This document shows, one piece after another, positions 46,818-58,037 of a stretch of 64,000 nt of DNA. Where the stretch lies: assembly GCA_002967695.1 (NCBI GenBank), contig PUHN01000008.1, forward strand, positions 1 through 64,000. Direction: 5' to 3'. The stretch's first letter is position 1, and each line of letters begins with the position of its first letter. A program made the translations under genes and the position numbers. This DNA comes from Rhodobacteraceae bacterium WD3A24 (GTDB taxonomy: Bacteria > Pseudomonadota > Alphaproteobacteria > Rhodobacterales > Rhodobacteraceae). The notes below the pieces were generated by a model. That model made no database searches. It worked only from the letters and a program-made list of their open reading frames with translations, and was not told where the DNA came from.

Positions 46818-47801
46818 ATGCGCCACGCCGAAAGCGTGACATTCGGAGGCTCGGCGCTGGATCGCGCCGACTGGCTTCGCAACCGGCCCGAGCGGCTGGC
46901 GGCGCTGCAATCGGCCCCCGAGGCGCGTCTCCTGCCGATGTGGCGGGGCAAGCCGCTGGTGCATCGTGGCGCCGGGGGGCCGCGGCTGGCCTGGGTCGGT
47001 CCCGGCGCGCGTGTTCTCGACGCCGCGAAAGGGCCGCCTGTGCTGCTCGGTCTCGAAGGCGGCGATGCCGCTCCTGCCGGCCGCTTCGCCGCCGACGTGT
47101 CAGACTGGGAGCCGCCGGGGCTGGACGAAAGCGCGCTGACGGGCTTTTTCGACCGCACCGAACAGCACTATCCCGGCCTGCCGGCCGATCAGGTCTTTAC
47201 CGAGCTGCGCGCCGTCATGACCCAGCTGACCCCGCGCGAGGCCGAACTCGCCGCCACCGCGCGGGCGCTTTTCAACTGGCATCGCACGCATGGCTTTTGC
47301 GCCCGGTGTGGCGCGCGTAGCGAGATGACTATGGCAGGGTGGCAACGCCGCTGCCCGGGCTGCGGTGCGCTGCATTTCCCGCGCACCGATCCGGTCGTCA
47401 TCATGCTGATCACGCGGGGCAACAGCCTGCTGATGGGCCGGTCGCATCCCTGGCCGGCGGGGATGTATTCACTGCTGGCCGGGTTCGTCGAGCCGGGCGA
47501 GACGGTCGAGGGCGCGGTGCGCCGCGAGGTCGCCGAGGAGGCCGGGGTGCAGGTGGGCGCGGTGCGCTATCTGGCCTCGCAGCCCTGGCCGTTTCCCAAC
47601 TCCCTGATGATCGGGTGCCGGGGAGAGGCGTTGAGCGAAGCACTGGAGATCGACCCCGAGGAGCTGGATGACGCTTGCTGGTTCACCCGCGAACAGGTGC
47701 TGGCAGTGATGTCGGGCGAGAATGCCGAGGTCAGCGCGGCGCGCGAGGGCGCGATCGCCCATTTCCTGATTCGCAACTGGTTGGCGGACACGTTGAACTG
47801 A
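46818..47801 (+). CDS. nudC: NAD(+) diphosphatase / NAD-cap hydrolase NudC
   Basis: NudC hydrolyses NADH and removes NAD caps from RNA 5' ends. The 327 residues contain an N-terminal domain, a four-cysteine zinc ribbon (FCARCG and RCPGCG, about 155-180), the Nudix box GFVEPGETVEGAVRREVAEEAG (about 215-236) and the NudC-specific SQPWPFPNSLMIG. ATG 46818 has GGGGAGAGAG upstream. It is divergent from the CpdB-like gene and followed closely by a small SRPBCC gene on the same strand. Confidence 0.94.
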   Translation: MRHAESVTFGGSALDRADWLRNRPERLAALQSAPEARLLPMWRGKPLVHRGAGGPRLAWVGPGARVLDAAKGPPVLLGLEGGDAAPAGRFAADVSDWEPPGLDESALTGFFDRTEQHYPGLPADQVFTELRAVMTQLTPREAELAATARALFNWHRTHGFCARCGARSEMTMAGWQRRCPGCGALHFPRTDPVVIMLITRGNSLLMGRSHPWPAGMYSLLAGFVEPGETVEGAVRREVAEEAGVQVGAVRYLASQPWPFPNSLMIGCRGEALSEALEIDPEELDDACWFTREQVLAVMSGENAEVSAAREGAIAHFLIRNWLADTLN

Positions 47802-47827
47802 CGGCGGGCCGCAGGGGAGTTATGCTG

Positions 47828-48283
47828 ATGAAACTGAGCGCGCAGGACGATATTTCGGCCCCGATCGAGGACGTCTTCGCCGTCTATTCGGATTTCGAGG
47901 GGCTCGAGGCTGCCGCCCGGCGCCACGGGATCGAGATCGCGCGGACCGGCAGTGACCCGCTGGCCTGGCGCGCCCATGGCGATATCCGCGGCCGGCGCAC
48001 GGCGGTCGATATCGTGCTCGGGCGGTGCGAGCGGCCCCGGCGGATCGACATCGCCGCGTCGTCGAGCCGCCTGACGGGCGATCTGGCGGTGGAGTTCACT
48101 GCCCTGGCCCGCGGCCGCACCCGTGTGCAGGCCACGGTGACGCTCGAGGCGCAGAGCATTCCGGCGCGGATGCTGCTGCAGACGCTCAAGCTCGGCCACA
48201 AACAGCTGCAGGCGCGTTTCGCCGCGCGGATGACGGCGTTTGCCGTCCATGTCGGCAAGGGCCGCGGCGCGGCCGATCTGTGA
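47828..48283 (+). CDS. SRPBCC-fold protein
   Basis: The 151-residue protein has the START/Bet v 1-like lipid or ligand-binding fold pattern of SRPBCC proteins: the opening KLSAQDDISAPIEDVFAVYSDFEGLE, an antiparallel strand series and a long final helix with KLGHKQLQARFAARM. ATG 47828 follows GGGGAG at normal spacing; ATG 47822 is too close to that site. The gene lies 26 bases after nudC and probably shares its transcript. The ligand is unknown. Confidence 0.8.
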   Translation: MKLSAQDDISAPIEDVFAVYSDFEGLEAAARRHGIEIARTGSDPLAWRAHGDIRGRRTAVDIVLGRCERPRRIDIAASSSRLTGDLAVEFTALARGRTRVQATVTLEAQSIPARMLLQTLKLGHKQLQARFAARMTAFAVHVGKGRGAADL

Positions 48284-48292
48284 CGGGCGTGC

Positions 48293-49132
48293 CTAATGCT
48301 CGTGCCGTCGGGGGTCGGCCGGATAAACCCCGAGGATCGTTAGCCGCGAGGTGAAATAGCGCAGTTCCTCGAGCGCGAGCTGCACGTTGTGATCATCGGG
48401 ATGGCCCTCGATCTCGGCGAAGAACTGCGTGGCGGTGAAGGTGCCGTCGACCATGTAGCTTTCGAGCTTGGTCATGTTCACGCCATTGGTGGCGAAGCCG
48501 CCCATCGCCTTGTAGAGCGCGGCCGGAATGTTGCGCACCCGGAAGACGAAGGAGGTCATCATCCCGTGCTCTCCGCGCCGGGTGATATCCATCTCGCGGC
48601 CCATGATAAGAAAGCGCGTGGTGTTGTTGGCGTGGTCCTCGATATGCTCGGCCAGCGCGTCGAGCCCGTAGATTTCACCGGCCAGCGGCGAGGCGAGCGC
48701 GGCGTGGTCGGCGCGGCCCTCGGCGGCGATGTGTTGGGCCGATCCGGCGGTGTCGGCCCAGATCACGGGCTCGATGCCGTGGGCGCGCAGAAACCCGCGG
48801 CACTGGCCCAGCAGCACCGGATGACTGTAGGCCGAGGTGATCGCCTCCAGCGCCGCGCCCCGCGCGCCCAGAAGATTGATATGCACGCGAACGAAGGATT
48901 CGTCGACGATGTGCAGCCCCGAGTCCGGCAGGAGCTGATGAATGTCGGCCACCCGGCCATAGGTCGAGTTTTCGACGGGCAGCATGGCATAATCGGCCTC
49001 GCCCGCGCGCGCCATCTCGATGGCATCCTCGAAGGTCCGGCACGGCACCGCCTCCATGTCGGGGCGCGCGGTGCGGCAGGCCTCGTGGGAGTAGGCTCCC
49101 GGTTCGCCCTGGAAGGCTATGCGTCCGGTCAT
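48293..49132 (-). CDS. pheA: Prephenate dehydratase
   Basis: PheA converts prephenate to phenylpyruvate in phenylalanine synthesis. The 279 residues comprise the dehydratase domain (about 1-180), starting with IAFQGEPGAYSHEA, the central LPVENSTYGRV (about 50-60) and NNTTRFLIMGRE near 180-191. A C-terminal ACT domain (about 195-275) has the phenylalanine-sensing ALYKAMGGFATNGVNMTKLES motif. No chorismate mutase domain is fused. ATG 49132 sets the family start. It is divergent from the cytochrome gene with about 118 bases between start codons. Confidence 0.95.
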   Translation of the reverse strand: MTGRIAFQGEPGAYSHEACRTARPDMEAVPCRTFEDAIEMARAGEADYAMLPVENSTYGRVADIHQLLPDSGLHIVDESFVRVHINLLGARGAALEAITSAYSHPVLLGQCRGFLRAHGIEPVIWADTAGSAQHIAAEGRADHAALASPLAGEIYGLDALAEHIEDHANNTTRFLIMGREMDITRRGEHGMMTSFVFRVRNIPAALYKAMGGFATNGVNMTKLESYMVDGTFTATQFFAEIEGHPDDHNVQLALEELRYFTSRLTILGVYPADPRRHEH

Positions 49133-49250
49133 GTCGTCTCCGCAGTGCTCGGGCGCCCGGATCGGGCGTTTGGTCGCGGTAACTATAGCTTGAAACCCGC
49201 GAGGTGAAGCGGATACATAGGCGCGACACTCGAACAGCATGGGACGCGAC

Positions 49251-50777
49251 ATGTTCGACACAATGGTATTCACGAAAATCGTCGGGGCCTTCTGCGGCGC
49301 GCTTCTGATCTTTCTGCTGGGCCAGTGGGCGGCGGAGACGCTGTATCTGTCCGAAGGCGGCCACGGCGAGCATGCCGAGCAGGCCTATGTCATCGACACC
49401 GGCGAAGAAGACCATGGCGAGGAAGAGCCGCAGGAAGTCACCTTCCAGATGGCCTTCGCCGCGCCCGATCCGCAGGCCGGATCGCGTGTGTGGAACCAGT
49501 GCCGGGCGTGTCACTCGCTCGAAGAGGGGCAGAACGGCGTCGGCCCGTCCCTGCACGGCGTCGTCGGGCGTGAGGCCGGCTCGGTCGAGGGCTTCAACTA
49601 CTCCGGCGCGCTGCCCCAGGGGCAGACCTGGACACCGGAAGAAATCGAAGCCTTCCTCACCGATCCGGGCGCGTACGCCTCCGGCACGTCGATGGGTTTT
49701 GCCGGGCTGTCCGATGTCGAGGACCGCGCCAACGTGATCGCCCATATCATCGAGGAAAGTGGTCAGGAGCTTGCCGACTACGTCACCGAGGCGCCCGAGG
49801 ATACGGCTCCCGAGGGCGAGGCCGCCGCAGAGGCTGAGGAGGCCGCCGCCGAGGGCGGCGAAGACGCCCAGGAGCAGAGCATGGAGCAGCTCGTCGCGTC
49901 GGTCGATCCGGCCGAGGGCGAGCAGCTCTGGAACCAGTGCCGCGCCTGTCATGCGCTCGAGGAAGGTGTAAACCGGGTCGGCCCGTCGCTCTATGGCGTC
50001 GTCGGCCGCGAGGTCGGCTCGGTCGAGGGGTTCAATTACTCCGGCGCGTTGTCGGATGCGGCCGATGTCTGGACCTACGAGAACATTTCCGCGCTGATCG
50101 AGAGCCCGCGCGACTTCGCGCCGGGAACCGCGATGGGCTTCGCCGGGATGGAAAGTCGCGAGGACCGCGCGCTGGTCATCGCCTATATCGACTCCCAGGG
50201 GCCCGCGCCCCAGGACGCCGATGAGGGTGACGGCGAGGCCGCCACCGGCGAGACCGATGATGCCGCTGCCGACACGCAGGACGCCACGGAAGAAGCGTCG
50301 GCGCCGGCCGAGGATGCGGGTGCCGACGAAGCCGAGCCCGCCGACGCCGCCGGCGCAACCGATGAGGAAGCCGCCGGCGACACAGATGACGGAGAACTCG
50401 AGACCGCCGAGGCGGAGGAGCCCGCCGCGGAGGATGCCGCGCAGTCCGAATTCGCCCGGCTCGTGGCATCGGCCGATCCGGCCGATGGCGAGAGCCTGTG
50501 GAATCAGTGCCGCGCCTGCCACGCGCTCGAGGAAGGCGTTAATCGTGTCGGCCCCTCGCTGTACGATGTCGTCGGCCGCGAGGTCGGCGCGATCGAGGAC
50601 TTCCGCTATTCCGGCGCGCTGTCCGAGGCGGCGGATGTGTGGACCTATGACAACCTCAACGGCCTGCTGGAGGCCCCGCGCGACTTCGCGCCCGGCACCA
50701 CCATGGGCTTTGCCGGTTTCTCCAGCGTCGAAGACCGCGCCAACGTGATCGCCTATATCGAGGCGCAGGCGCAGTAG
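49251..50777 (+). CDS. Membrane-anchored cytochrome c with three tandem haem domains
   Basis: The 508-residue protein starts like the anchored cytochrome c552/CycM of Rhodobacterales (MFDTMVFTKIVGAFCGALLI), with one uncleaved helix at about 8-24. Instead of one haem domain it has three: CRACH at 84-88, 230-234 and 420-424, each with an axial methionine (about 148, 295, 485) in TSMGFAG, TAMGFAG and TTMGFAG. The domains are separated by long acidic Ala/Glu/Asp linkers (about 175-212 and 316-400). The two C-terminal domains are nearly identical, so they arose by recent duplication. It could carry electrons between the bc1 complex and a terminal oxidase or the reaction centre. An upstream start at 49239 is possible. 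Confidence 0.9.
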   Translation: MFDTMVFTKIVGAFCGALLIFLLGQWAAETLYLSEGGHGEHAEQAYVIDTGEEDHGEEEPQEVTFQMAFAAPDPQAGSRVWNQCRACHSLEEGQNGVGPSLHGVVGREAGSVEGFNYSGALPQGQTWTPEEIEAFLTDPGAYASGTSMGFAGLSDVEDRANVIAHIIEESGQELADYVTEAPEDTAPEGEAAAEAEEAAAEGGEDAQEQSMEQLVASVDPAEGEQLWNQCRACHALEEGVNRVGPSLYGVVGREVGSVEGFNYSGALSDAADVWTYENISALIESPRDFAPGTAMGFAGMESREDRALVIAYIDSQGPAPQDADEGDGEAATGETDDAAADTQDATEEASAPAEDAGADEAEPADAAGATDEEAAGDTDDGELETAEAEEPAAEDAAQSEFARLVASADPADGESLWNQCRACHALEEGVNRVGPSLYDVVGREVGAIEDFRYSGALSEAADVWTYDNLNGLLEAPRDFAPGTTMGFAGFSSVEDRANVIAYIEAQAQ

Positions 50778-50800
50778 AGCGCGCTGCCACAGTCAGGCAG

Positions 50801-50827
50801 GGGGCCGTCCGGGGGCCGGGCGGCCCC
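50801..50827 (+). terminator. Rho-independent terminator of the cytochrome gene
   Basis: GGGGCCGTCC pairs with GGGCGGCCCC over ten bases (one G-U pair), with a seven-base loop, and is followed by TTTT at 50828-50831. It lies 24 bases after the cytochrome stop and separates it from yejA. Confidence 0.85.
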
Positions 50828-50933
50828 TTTTCGTGCGCGCGGGGCGGCGGCCTTCACGCAAACGAAACTTGCGCCCCCGGCGACTGGCGCATTAGCCTTT
50901 CGGGGGACACCCGATCCGCTGGAGGAGCCGAAA

Positions 50934-52883
50934 ATGCAGACCCGCCCGCACCACGCCCGCGACAACCGCCCGGTTGCCGGGGCCGTCATGGCGCCGTCGA
51001 GCGCCCTGCGCGCGACAGCCACGGCGGGTTTGATCGCCGGAGCGCTCGCGCTGGCGGTGATGCAGCCCGCGCTTGGCCAGACATCGCAGGGCGAAGAGGG
51101 CACCGTCACGACCGCCCACGGGATCACGACCTTCGGCGGCCCGCTGGATTACCCGGCCGATTTCGAACACCTCGACTACGTCAATCCCGCCGCGCCCAGG
51201 GGCGGCGAAATCTCGATCTGGGCCTTCGGCGGTTTCGACTCCATGCACCCCTACACGGTGCAAGGCCGGGCAGGGCGGCTTTCCTCGATCTTCTTCGAGT
51301 CGCTGATGACCGGCACCGCCGACGAGATCGGCGCCTCCTATTGCCTGATCTGCGAGACGATCGAGTATCCGGAAGATCGTTCCTGGGCGATTTTCAACAT
51401 GCGTCCCGAAGCCGAGTTTTCGGACGGCTCGCCGCTGACGGCCGATGACGTTGTCTTTTCCTTCAACGTCCTTCTGGAGCACGGACTGCCCGATTTTCGT
51501 CAGGTTCTCAGCCAGCAGGTGGAAAGCGCCGAGGCACTGGGGCCGCACCGCGTGCGCTTCGACTTCGTCGAGGGCTTTCCCACCCGCGATCTTCCCGCCC
51601 TGGTGGGCGGCCTGCCGATCTTCTCGCAGGCGTTCTTCGAGGAAAACGACCGCGATTTCGAGGAAAGCTCGCTGGAGCCGCTGCTGGGGTCGGGGCCCTA
51701 CGTGCTGGAAGAGCTCGATGTGGGCCAGACCCTCGTCTATCGCCGCAACCCCGACTACTGGGGCTGGCATCTGCCCATCATGCAGGGGCGGTCCAATTTC
51801 GACCGTATCCGCGTCGAGTATTACGCCGACTACAACGCCGCATTCGAGGGGTTCAAGGGCGGCAGCTACACCTTCCGCAACGAGGCGTCCTCGCTGATCT
51901 GGGCCAACGGCTATGATTTCCCCGCCGTCGAGGAGGGCCATGTGGTGCAGGCCGAGCTGCCCGACGGCAACCTGGCCACGGGGCAGAGCTTTGTCTTCAA
52001 CCTCAGGCGTGAAAAGTTCCGCGATCCGCGGGTGCGCGAGGCCATCGGGCTGATGTTCAATTTCGAGTGGTCCAACGAGACGCTCTTCTACGGGCTCTAT
52101 GAACGCATCGAGTCCTTCTGGGAAAACAGTGACCTGGCCGCGGCGGGCACGCCCACCGAGGCGGAGCTGGCCCTGCTGGAGCCGCTTGCCGACATGCTGG
52201 CCCCCGGTGTGCTCGACGAGCCCGCCGTCACCCCACCCGAGTCCGATCCGCGCAGCCAGCTCGACCGGCGCAACTTCCGCGAGGCGTCGCGCCTGCTCGC
52301 CGAGGCCGGCTGGGAGGTCGACGATGACGGACGCCGCCGCAACGCCGCCGGTCAGACGCTGGATGTCGAGTTCCTCAACGACAGCCAGACCTTCGACCGG
52401 GTCATCAACCCCTTCGTCGAGAATCTGCGCCGGCTGGGGATCAATGCACGCCACACCCGTGTGGACAACGCCCAGATGACCAACCGCGAGCGCTCCTACG
52501 ATTTCGACATCATCACCTCCCAGTTCCCGATGTCCTTCACGCCGGGCTCTGGGCTGATGCAGTATTTCGGTTCGGAGACGTCCGACGTTTCGGTATTCAA
52601 CCTGATGGGGTTGCAGAACGAGGGCGTGGACCGGCTGATCGAGCATGTGCTCAACGCCGAAAGCCGCACGGGCCTCAACACCGCGATCCGCGCGCTCGAC
52701 CGGGCGCTGCGGGCCGAGCGGTTCTGGGTTCCGCAATGGTTCAAGGACATCCACACCGTGGCCTATTACGACATGTATGAGCACCCCGAACCCTTGCCGC
52801 CCTATGCCCTGGGGAACCTCGATTTCTGGTGGTATGACGTCGAACGCGCCGACGAGCTGCGCGCGGCCGGCGCGATACGCTAG
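50934..52883 (+). CDS. yejA: Peptide ABC transporter substrate-binding protein YejA
   Basis: YejA captures peptides and peptide-like antibiotics such as microcin C in the periplasm. The 649 residues carry a long signal region (about 1-49, hydrophobic stretch 30-45 ending ALGQ) and the SBP_bac_5 fold: GGEISIWAFGGFDSMHPYT, YRRNPDYWGWHLP, and the YejA-like NFEWSNETLFYGLYERIESF (about 364-383). GGAGGAGCC precedes ATG 50934. It heads the operon yejABEF; yejB starts 12 bases after it. The transporter also contributes to antimicrobial-peptide tolerance in some pathogens. Confidence 0.94.
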   Translation: MQTRPHHARDNRPVAGAVMAPSSALRATATAGLIAGALALAVMQPALGQTSQGEEGTVTTAHGITTFGGPLDYPADFEHLDYVNPAAPRGGEISIWAFGGFDSMHPYTVQGRAGRLSSIFFESLMTGTADEIGASYCLICETIEYPEDRSWAIFNMRPEAEFSDGSPLTADDVVFSFNVLLEHGLPDFRQVLSQQVESAEALGPHRVRFDFVEGFPTRDLPALVGGLPIFSQAFFEENDRDFEESSLEPLLGSGPYVLEELDVGQTLVYRRNPDYWGWHLPIMQGRSNFDRIRVEYYADYNAAFEGFKGGSYTFRNEASSLIWANGYDFPAVEEGHVVQAELPDGNLATGQSFVFNLRREKFRDPRVREAIGLMFNFEWSNETLFYGLYERIESFWENSDLAAAGTPTEAELALLEPLADMLAPGVLDEPAVTPPESDPRSQLDRRNFREASRLLAEAGWEVDDDGRRRNAAGQTLDVEFLNDSQTFDRVINPFVENLRRLGINARHTRVDNAQMTNRERSYDFDIITSQFPMSFTPGSGLMQYFGSETSDVSVFNLMGLQNEGVDRLIEHVLNAESRTGLNTAIRALDRALRAERFWVPQWFKDIHTVAYYDMYEHPEPLPPYALGNLDFWWYDVERADELRAAGAIR

Positions 52884-52895
52884 GACGGGGCCGGA

Positions 52896-53978
52896 ATGGG
52901 CGCATATATCCTGCGGCGGTTGCTGCTGATCCTGCCGACACTGTTCGGGATCATGCTGATCAACTTCACCCTGACACAGTTCGTCCCCGGCGGGCCGATC
53001 GAGCAGGTGATCGCCCGCATGGAAGGCCGCGGCGATGTCTTCGAAGGCTTCGCGGGCGGCGGCGACGGTGCGCAAATGGACCAGTCGGGCGACGAGCGCT
53101 ATCAGGGCGCGCGCGGGCTGCCGCCGGAGTTCATCGAGGAGCTCGAGCAGCAATTCGGCTTCGACGAGCCGCCGGCGCAGCGTTTCATCGGAATGGTATG
53201 GGATTACCTGCGCTTCGATTTCGGTGAAAGCTACTTCCGTTCCATCTCGGTGATCGACCTGATCATCGAGAAACTGCCCGTCTCGATCAGCCTCGGGCTT
53301 TGGTCCACGCTCATCGCCTACATCGTCTCGATCCCGCTGGGCATCCGCAAGGCGGTGCGCGACGGCTCGCGTTTCGACACATGGACGTCGGGCGCGATCA
53401 TCGTGGGCTATGCGATTCCGGGTTTTCTGTTCGCCATCCTGCTGCTGGTGCTGTTCGCCGGCGGGTCATACTGGCAGGTCTTCCCGCTGCGCGGGCTTAC
53501 CTCGGACAACTGGGATCAGCTCAGCCTGCTGGGCAAGGTGGCCGACTATTTCTGGCACATCACGCTACCCGTGGCGGCCTCGACCATCTCGGCGTTTGCC
53601 ACGCTGACGCTGCTGACCAAGAACAGCTTTCTCGACGAGATCAAGAAACAGTATGTCATCACCGCCCGCGCCAAGGGCGTGGCCGAACGCCGTGTGCTTT
53701 ACGGCCATGTCTTCCGCAACGCGATGCTGATCGTCATCGCGGGTTTTCCCGCGGTGTTCGTGAGCGTCTTTTTCGGGGGCTCGCTGATCATCGAGACGAT
53801 CTTTTCGCTCGACGGGCTGGGCCGGCTGGGTTTCGAGGCGGCGGTGGCGCGCGACTATCCGGTAATCTTCGGCACGCTCTTTGTTTTCGGGCTGATCGGG
53901 CTGGTCGTCAATCTGATCTCGGACCTGATGTATGTCTGGATCGACCCGCGCATCGATTTCGAGACGCGCGAGGGCTGA
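52896..53978 (+). CDS. yejB: Peptide ABC transporter permease YejB
   Basis: YejB is one of the two inner-membrane channel subunits. The 360 residues begin [20 protein letters not shown], the first membrane helix of DppB-type permeases. A periplasmic Gly/Asp-rich loop follows (about 48-70), then the five-helix permease core and the EAA loop in the [20 protein letters not shown] stretch (about 255-274). The end [11 protein letters not shown] is typical of YejB. It lies between yejA and yejE, three bases before the latter. Confidence 0.95.
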   Translation: MGAYILRRLLLILPTLFGIMLINFTLTQFVPGGPIEQVIARMEGRGDVFEGFAGGGDGAQMDQSGDERYQGARGLPPEFIEELEQQFGFDEPPAQRFIGMVWDYLRFDFGESYFRSISVIDLIIEKLPVSISLGLWSTLIAYIVSIPLGIRKAVRDGSRFDTWTSGAIIVGYAIPGFLFAILLLVLFAGGSYWQVFPLRGLTSDNWDQLSLLGKVADYFWHITLPVAASTISAFATLTLLTKNSFLDEIKKQYVITARAKGVAERRVLYGHVFRNAMLIVIAGFPAVFVSVFFGGSLIIETIFSLDGLGRLGFEAAVARDYPVIFGTLFVFGLIGLVVNLISDLMYVWIDPRIDFETREG

Positions 53979-53981
53979 GCG

Positions 53982-55180
53982 ATGGAGCAGACCGTGCCAG
54001 CATCCAGCCGCGCCGAGGTTCCCGACCCGGCCGACGCCGCGCCGCCGCCGCTGCCGCCAAGGGGGCGCTTCGGCATCCGGCTTTCGCCGCTCAACCGGCG
54101 GCGCTGGCGCAACTTCACCCGCAACCGCCGTGCCTTCTGGTCGCTGATCGTCTTCGGGGTGCTGTTCGGGCTGTCGCTGTTCGCCGAGCTTTTGGCCAAT
54201 GACAAGCCGCTGCTGATCCAGTATCAGGGCGAGTATTACACGCCCATCATCAACTTCTATCCCGAGACGGCCTTCGGCGGAGATTTCCAGACCGAGGCGG
54301 TCTATCGCGACCCGGTCGTGCGCTGTCTGGTCCGCACCGGCGGCGCCGAGCTGTGCCTGTTCGAGCCGGAGACCGCCCTGCAGGAGGCCGAGGCGAGCGG
54401 CACCGTCGAGGGCGAGCCGATTGAGCCGGGCTGGATGATCTGGCCGCCGATCCCCTATTCCTACAACACCATCAACAACATCGACGGCGCCGCGCCGTCG
54501 CCGCCCGACGCCAATCACTGGCTGGGCACCGACGATACCGCGCGCGACGTGGTGGCGCGGGTGACCTACGGTTTCCGGCTTTCGGTGGCCTTCGCCATCG
54601 TGGTGACCGTGCTGACATCGCTCATCGGGATCGCGGCGGGCGCCGTGCAGGGCTTTTTCGGCGGGCTGATCGACCTGTTCTTTCAGCGCGTGATCGAGCT
54701 GTGGGGCGCGACGCCGCAGCTTTACATCATCATCATCGTCGCGGCGATGTTCCAGATGAACTTCTGGCTGCTGGTCTTCCTGATGACGCTGTTCGGCTGG
54801 ACGGCGCTGGTGGGCGTGGTGCGGGCGGAATTCCTGCGCGCGCGCAACTTCGAGTATGTCCGCGCCGCGCGCGCGCTGGGCGTCTCCAATGCCAAGATCA
54901 TGTTTCGTCACGTCCTGCCCAACGCGATGGTCGCCACGCTGACGATGCTGCCCTTCATCGTCACCGGCACCATCGGCAGCCTCGCCGCGCTGGATTTCCT
55001 GGGCTTCGGGCTGCCCTCCTCGGCGCCCAGCCTCGGCGAACTCACGCTTCAGGCCAAGCAGAACCTGCAGGCGCCCTGGCTGGGCTTCACCGCCTTCTTC
55101 GCCTTCGCGATCATGCTGTCGCTGCTGGTGTTCATCTTCGAGGGGGTGCGTGACGCCTTCGACCCGCGAAAGACGTTTCA

Positions 55181-55184
<4 letters not shown>
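53982..55184 (+). CDS. yejE: Peptide ABC transporter permease YejE
   Basis: YejE is the second channel subunit. The 400 residues start with a Pro/Ala-rich cytoplasmic tail of about 40 residues, then FTRNRRAFWSLIVFGVLFGLS, which is the first helix, and a large periplasmic region (about 75-180) ending at HWLGTDDTARDVVARVTYGF. The transport core contains the EAA motif in YVRAARALGVSNAKIMFRHVLPN (about 291-313). The stop is fused to the start of yejF by an ATGA overlap. All four yej genes are in the standard order. Confidence 0.95.
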
Positions 55185-56785
<1,601 letters not shown>

Positions 56786-56810
56786 GGCGGTCCGGCGCGG
56801 AGGAGACCGG

Positions 56811-58031
56811 ATGCGGGTGCTGCTGGTCCACCAGAACTATCCGGGACAGTTCCTCCATCTCGAGCGCGCACTCGAGGCGCGCGGCCATGACGTGCTGGCG
56901 CTGACCGACGACGCCAACACCCGGCCCATCCGCGCCCGGCATGCACGCTACAGGTTTTCCGACCCCAAGCCGCGCGGGCTCGGCGCGACATTTCGCCGGC
57001 ACGCCGCGCGCGGGGTCGCGGCGGCGGAGACGGCCGAGGCGCTGCGGCGCCGGCACGGCTATGTGCCCGACGTGATCTTCGGTCATCCCGGCTGGGGGGA
57101 GACGCTGTTTCTGCGAGATGTCTGGCCCGGCGCGCGTCTGCTGACCTATGCCGAGCTGTGTTATCGCTCCACCGGGCTCGATGCGGATTTCGACCCCGAA
57201 TTTCAGGACATGGGCCTGCATGCGCGCATGAGCGTGACGTCACGGCGGGCGCATCTGATTCAGGCGCTGGCGGATTCGGACGCCGCCGTCGCGCCGACGG
57301 CCTGGCAGGCCGACAGCTTCCCCGCCTCGCTGCGCCATCTCGTCTCGGTGATTCATGACGGAATCGATACCGATCGCATCGTCCCGGACCCGCAGGCGCG
57401 CTTTGCGCTGCCTGGCGGTGGTGGCGAGTTGTGCGCGGGCGACGAGGTTCTGACCTATGTTGCGCGCAATCTCGAACCTTATCGCGGCATTCACGTCTTC
57501 ATGCGCGCCTTGCCCGAGGTCTTGCGCGCCCGTCCCGGTGCGCAGGTCGTCATCGTCGGCGGCGAGGGCGTGAGTTACGGCCGGACACCACCCGAGGGCG
57601 CGGAAAGCTGGAAGGCGTATATGCTGGCCGAACTTGGCGACCGGCTTGACCTCTCGCGGGTGCATTTCACCGGAAAGCTGCCCTATGACGCGTATCGCAG
57701 GCTGCTGCAGGTCAGCCGCGTGCATGCCTATCTGACCTATCCCTTCGTGTTGTCCTGGTCGGCGCTCGAGGCGATGAGCGCGGGCGTTCATGTCGTCGCC
57801 TCGCGCACCGGGCCGGTGGAAGAGGTCATCGCGGACGGCCGCAACGGAACGCTGCTCGACTTTTTCGATGTCGAGGGATGGTCGCGCGCGCTGAGCGATA
57901 CGCTCGCCGCGCCGGAGGCCGCTGCGCCGCTGCGCCGGGCGGCGCGCGACACGGTAGTGCAGGGATACGATCTGCGGCGGGTCTGTCTGCCGCGAATGGT
58001 GACCTTCACGGAAACCGCCGGCAGGGGCTGA
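56811..58031 (+). CDS. Family 4 glycosyltransferase
   Basis: This GT-B fold enzyme would transfer a sugar from a nucleotide donor to an unknown acceptor. The 406 residues begin MRVLLVHQNYPGQFLHLERAL, a start seen in a GT4 subgroup, and include VIFGHPGWGETLFLRDV (about 84-100). The C-terminal donor domain has YVARNLEPYRGIHVFMRALP (about 219-238) and a final VYLTYPFVLSWSALEAMSAG-like stretch at about 303-322 with the E-x7-E glycosyltransferase pattern. Placement after yejF suggests co-transcription but no functional link is evident. It converges on hemN with six bases between the stops. Confidence 0.88.
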   Translation: MRVLLVHQNYPGQFLHLERALEARGHDVLALTDDANTRPIRARHARYRFSDPKPRGLGATFRRHAARGVAAAETAEALRRRHGYVPDVIFGHPGWGETLFLRDVWPGARLLTYAELCYRSTGLDADFDPEFQDMGLHARMSVTSRRAHLIQALADSDAAVAPTAWQADSFPASLRHLVSVIHDGIDTDRIVPDPQARFALPGGGGELCAGDEVLTYVARNLEPYRGIHVFMRALPEVLRARPGAQVVIVGGEGVSYGRTPPEGAESWKAYMLAELGDRLDLSRVHFTGKLPYDAYRRLLQVSRVHAYLTYPFVLSWSALEAMSAGVHVVASRTGPVEEVIADGRNGTLLDFFDVEGWSRALSDTLAAPEAAAPLRRAARDTVVQGYDLRRVCLPRMVTFTETAGRG

Positions 58032-58037
58032 GCCGTC

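Noticed and set aside
49760-50460. The low-complexity Ala/Glu linkers of the cytochrome as evidence of assembly error or DNA repeats
   Set aside because: The codons vary and the two linkers differ in sequence and length, so they are genuine linkers and not a collapsed repeat.
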